Assembly (NCBI GenBank): GCA_007258455.2
Contig: VDFB02344379.1
Span: 1-64,000 of the forward strand
Length of the DNA stretch: 64,000 nucleotides
Origin: Sequoia sempervirens
Lineage: Eukaryota; Streptophyta; Pinopsida; Cupressales; Cupressaceae
Direction of reading: 5' to 3'
Position 1 is the stretch's first letter; every line of letters begins with the position of its first letter. The notes below the pieces were generated by a model. That model worked only from the letters and a program-made list of their open reading frames with translations, had not been told where the DNA came from and searched no databases. This document shows positions 63,067-64,000 of the stretch, piece by piece. The translations under genes and the position numbers were made by a program.

Positions 63067-63207
63067 CTCTATTGTATCTGCAGATTTCATTGTCTCATCT
63101 ATTTCCACCCACTTTCCTCTCAGCGATTTAGTATTTCTACACGGTCCATGTCCTCTCTCCATGGCCTCCTCTATGAATAAAAATTCTGCCATAGAATCTT
63201 TCACCAC
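63067..63207 (-). pseudogene. Candidate first exon of the SET-like gene, copy B
   Basis: Counterpart of 46470-46610: MVKDSMAEFLFIEEAMERGH and onward to the same GAG|GTAAGA donor. The reading frame is preserved despite several amino-acid changes. Confidence 0.35.
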
Positions 63208-63472
63208 ACTACTGCTAAGAAGGAAAAAGCAACTTGCGGGACCGCAATAAAAACTGCTCTACCACACTGAGCTGATAAGGAGCTGTGGGACAACGGTGGT
63301 CACCACACTATTGCACACCAATGATAGAAGATTTGCAGGACTGCGAGAGTCACCGCAACACCACACTGAGCTGATGAAGGAGCCACGGGACAACGGTGGT
63401 CACAAAAACAAGGCAGGAGTTGGAATTATTTTCAACACTCTGGATCTTGTGATACAAAACAATGAAAATAGT

Positions 63473-64000
63473 CACTATACAACAATGATAGGTGCTAAAT
63501 TAGGTGCACTTGACGCCGCCTTATTCATCCCAAACATATTACATTAATGGCCAAAATTCGGTGCTAAAGTTGGCGTAAACTAAAAGTGTCGACTAATGAA
63601 TCAAAATAAAAAATTTAAAACTTTCCCGTGTGAAGGAAGAAATCAGACAACAAAAAAGGGAAAAATGCCACATGAAGGAAGAGAGAAGGGCACTACTAGC
63701 AACTGAAGAGAGCATGAAGCCTAAATAGTCCAACAACTGAAGACAGCAAGGTGCTACAAGCAACTGAAGAGAGCACAAAGCCTAAACAGTCCAACAACTG
63801 AAGAGAGCAAGGCGCTACTAGGAAGAGAGCAATTGATGAGAAATTCGATTTAGTTTGCGACACCATAGTTAAGGTTACAAATTTTTTTCTTGGTTGAATT
63901 CATGATTGTTTACTACTCTTTGTATTGCATTTGAATTCATGATTGTTTAGTGGTTCGTGGCCTAAACAGTCCAAACAACCTCTAAATTGTCCCATCATTA
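63473..64000 (+). mobile_element. CACTA-type left terminus, copy B
   Basis: CACTATACAACAATGATAGG at 63473 with the same GGTGCTAAA and GGCGT phrases, followed by a shortened version of the 61-bp array. Continues past the window. Confidence 0.6.

Larger units (their letters stand above)
58792..64000. repeat. Segmental duplication, copy B (reaches the window end)
   Basis: Near-identical copy of 42224-47427 in the same orientation. It includes the TATA-bearing AT-rich region, the SET-like gene remnant and the CACTA terminus. Differences are scattered substitutions plus small indels. Confidence 0.97.

Overview
Nuclear DNA of a land plant with a large, repeat-rich genome; a gymnosperm (conifer type) is my best guess. 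The basis is one split host gene of unmistakably plant type, an intron of about 14 kb filled with transposon debris, and plant Copia, Gypsy, TRIM, LINE, hAT-like and CACTA-like remnants almost everywhere else. A run of 100 Ns (58692-58791) is a scaffold gap.

The only clearly functional host gene is aspartate carbamoyltransferase (PYRB, de novo pyrimidine synthesis, plastid targeted) on the + strand: five exons at 14483-15170, 15259-15398, 15887-16060, 30017-30253 and 30427-30534 give a 448-residue protein with all active-site motifs. Intron 3 (13,956 bp) holds an antisense 991-codon open frame of an uncharacterised protein family, a LINE RNase H remnant, a Copia-type LTR and an AT-rich element bordered by GTAC-rich repeats.

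Region by region: 1-5.2 kb, an unknown partial ORF and three sets of local repeats (73 bp x 9; a 150-bp direct duplication; 133 bp x 3). 5.3-5.8 kb, a decayed LINE RNase H domain. 5.8-10.7 kb, nothing recognised. 11.4-11.7 kb, a complete 333-bp TRIM element. 14.5-30.5 kb, PYRB. 32.5-34.4 kb, a Copia remnant (LTR, PBS, gag, protease). 35.3-36.6 kb, a hAT-like non-autonomous element. 36.75-37.1 kb, an ARF GTPase pseudogene. 37.6-38.5 kb, CACTA-like subterminal repeats. 38.8-42.2 kb, a decayed second member of the family found in PYRB intron 3. 43.9-46.6 kb, an antisense multi-exon gene remnant with a SET-like (histone methyltransferase-like) domain, next to an exon resembling the DUF4216 part of CACTA elements. 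46.88-49.2 kb, a CACTA end followed by a Ptta/En/Spm-type transposase gene. 49.4-49.9 kb, the C-terminal end of SPT16 (FACT complex), interrupted by a Gypsy LTR. 49.9-53.2 kb, two 1.4-kb LTRs of one Gypsy family head to head, a natural hairpin. 53.2-58.7 kb, the internal part of the right-hand Gypsy element with a decayed proline-rich, G-patch-containing gag-like frame. After the gap, 58792-64000 is a near-identical copy of 42224-47427.

Most interesting: the SET-like gene travelling with CACTA-type sequence in two differently broken copies; the uncharacterised large protein family represented by two divergent members; the host-like promoter signature (telo box, TGGGCC, TATA) beside one of them; and the concentration of captured host fragments (SPT16, ARF) among mobile DNA. 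All assignments come from reading the sequence; no database search was possible.
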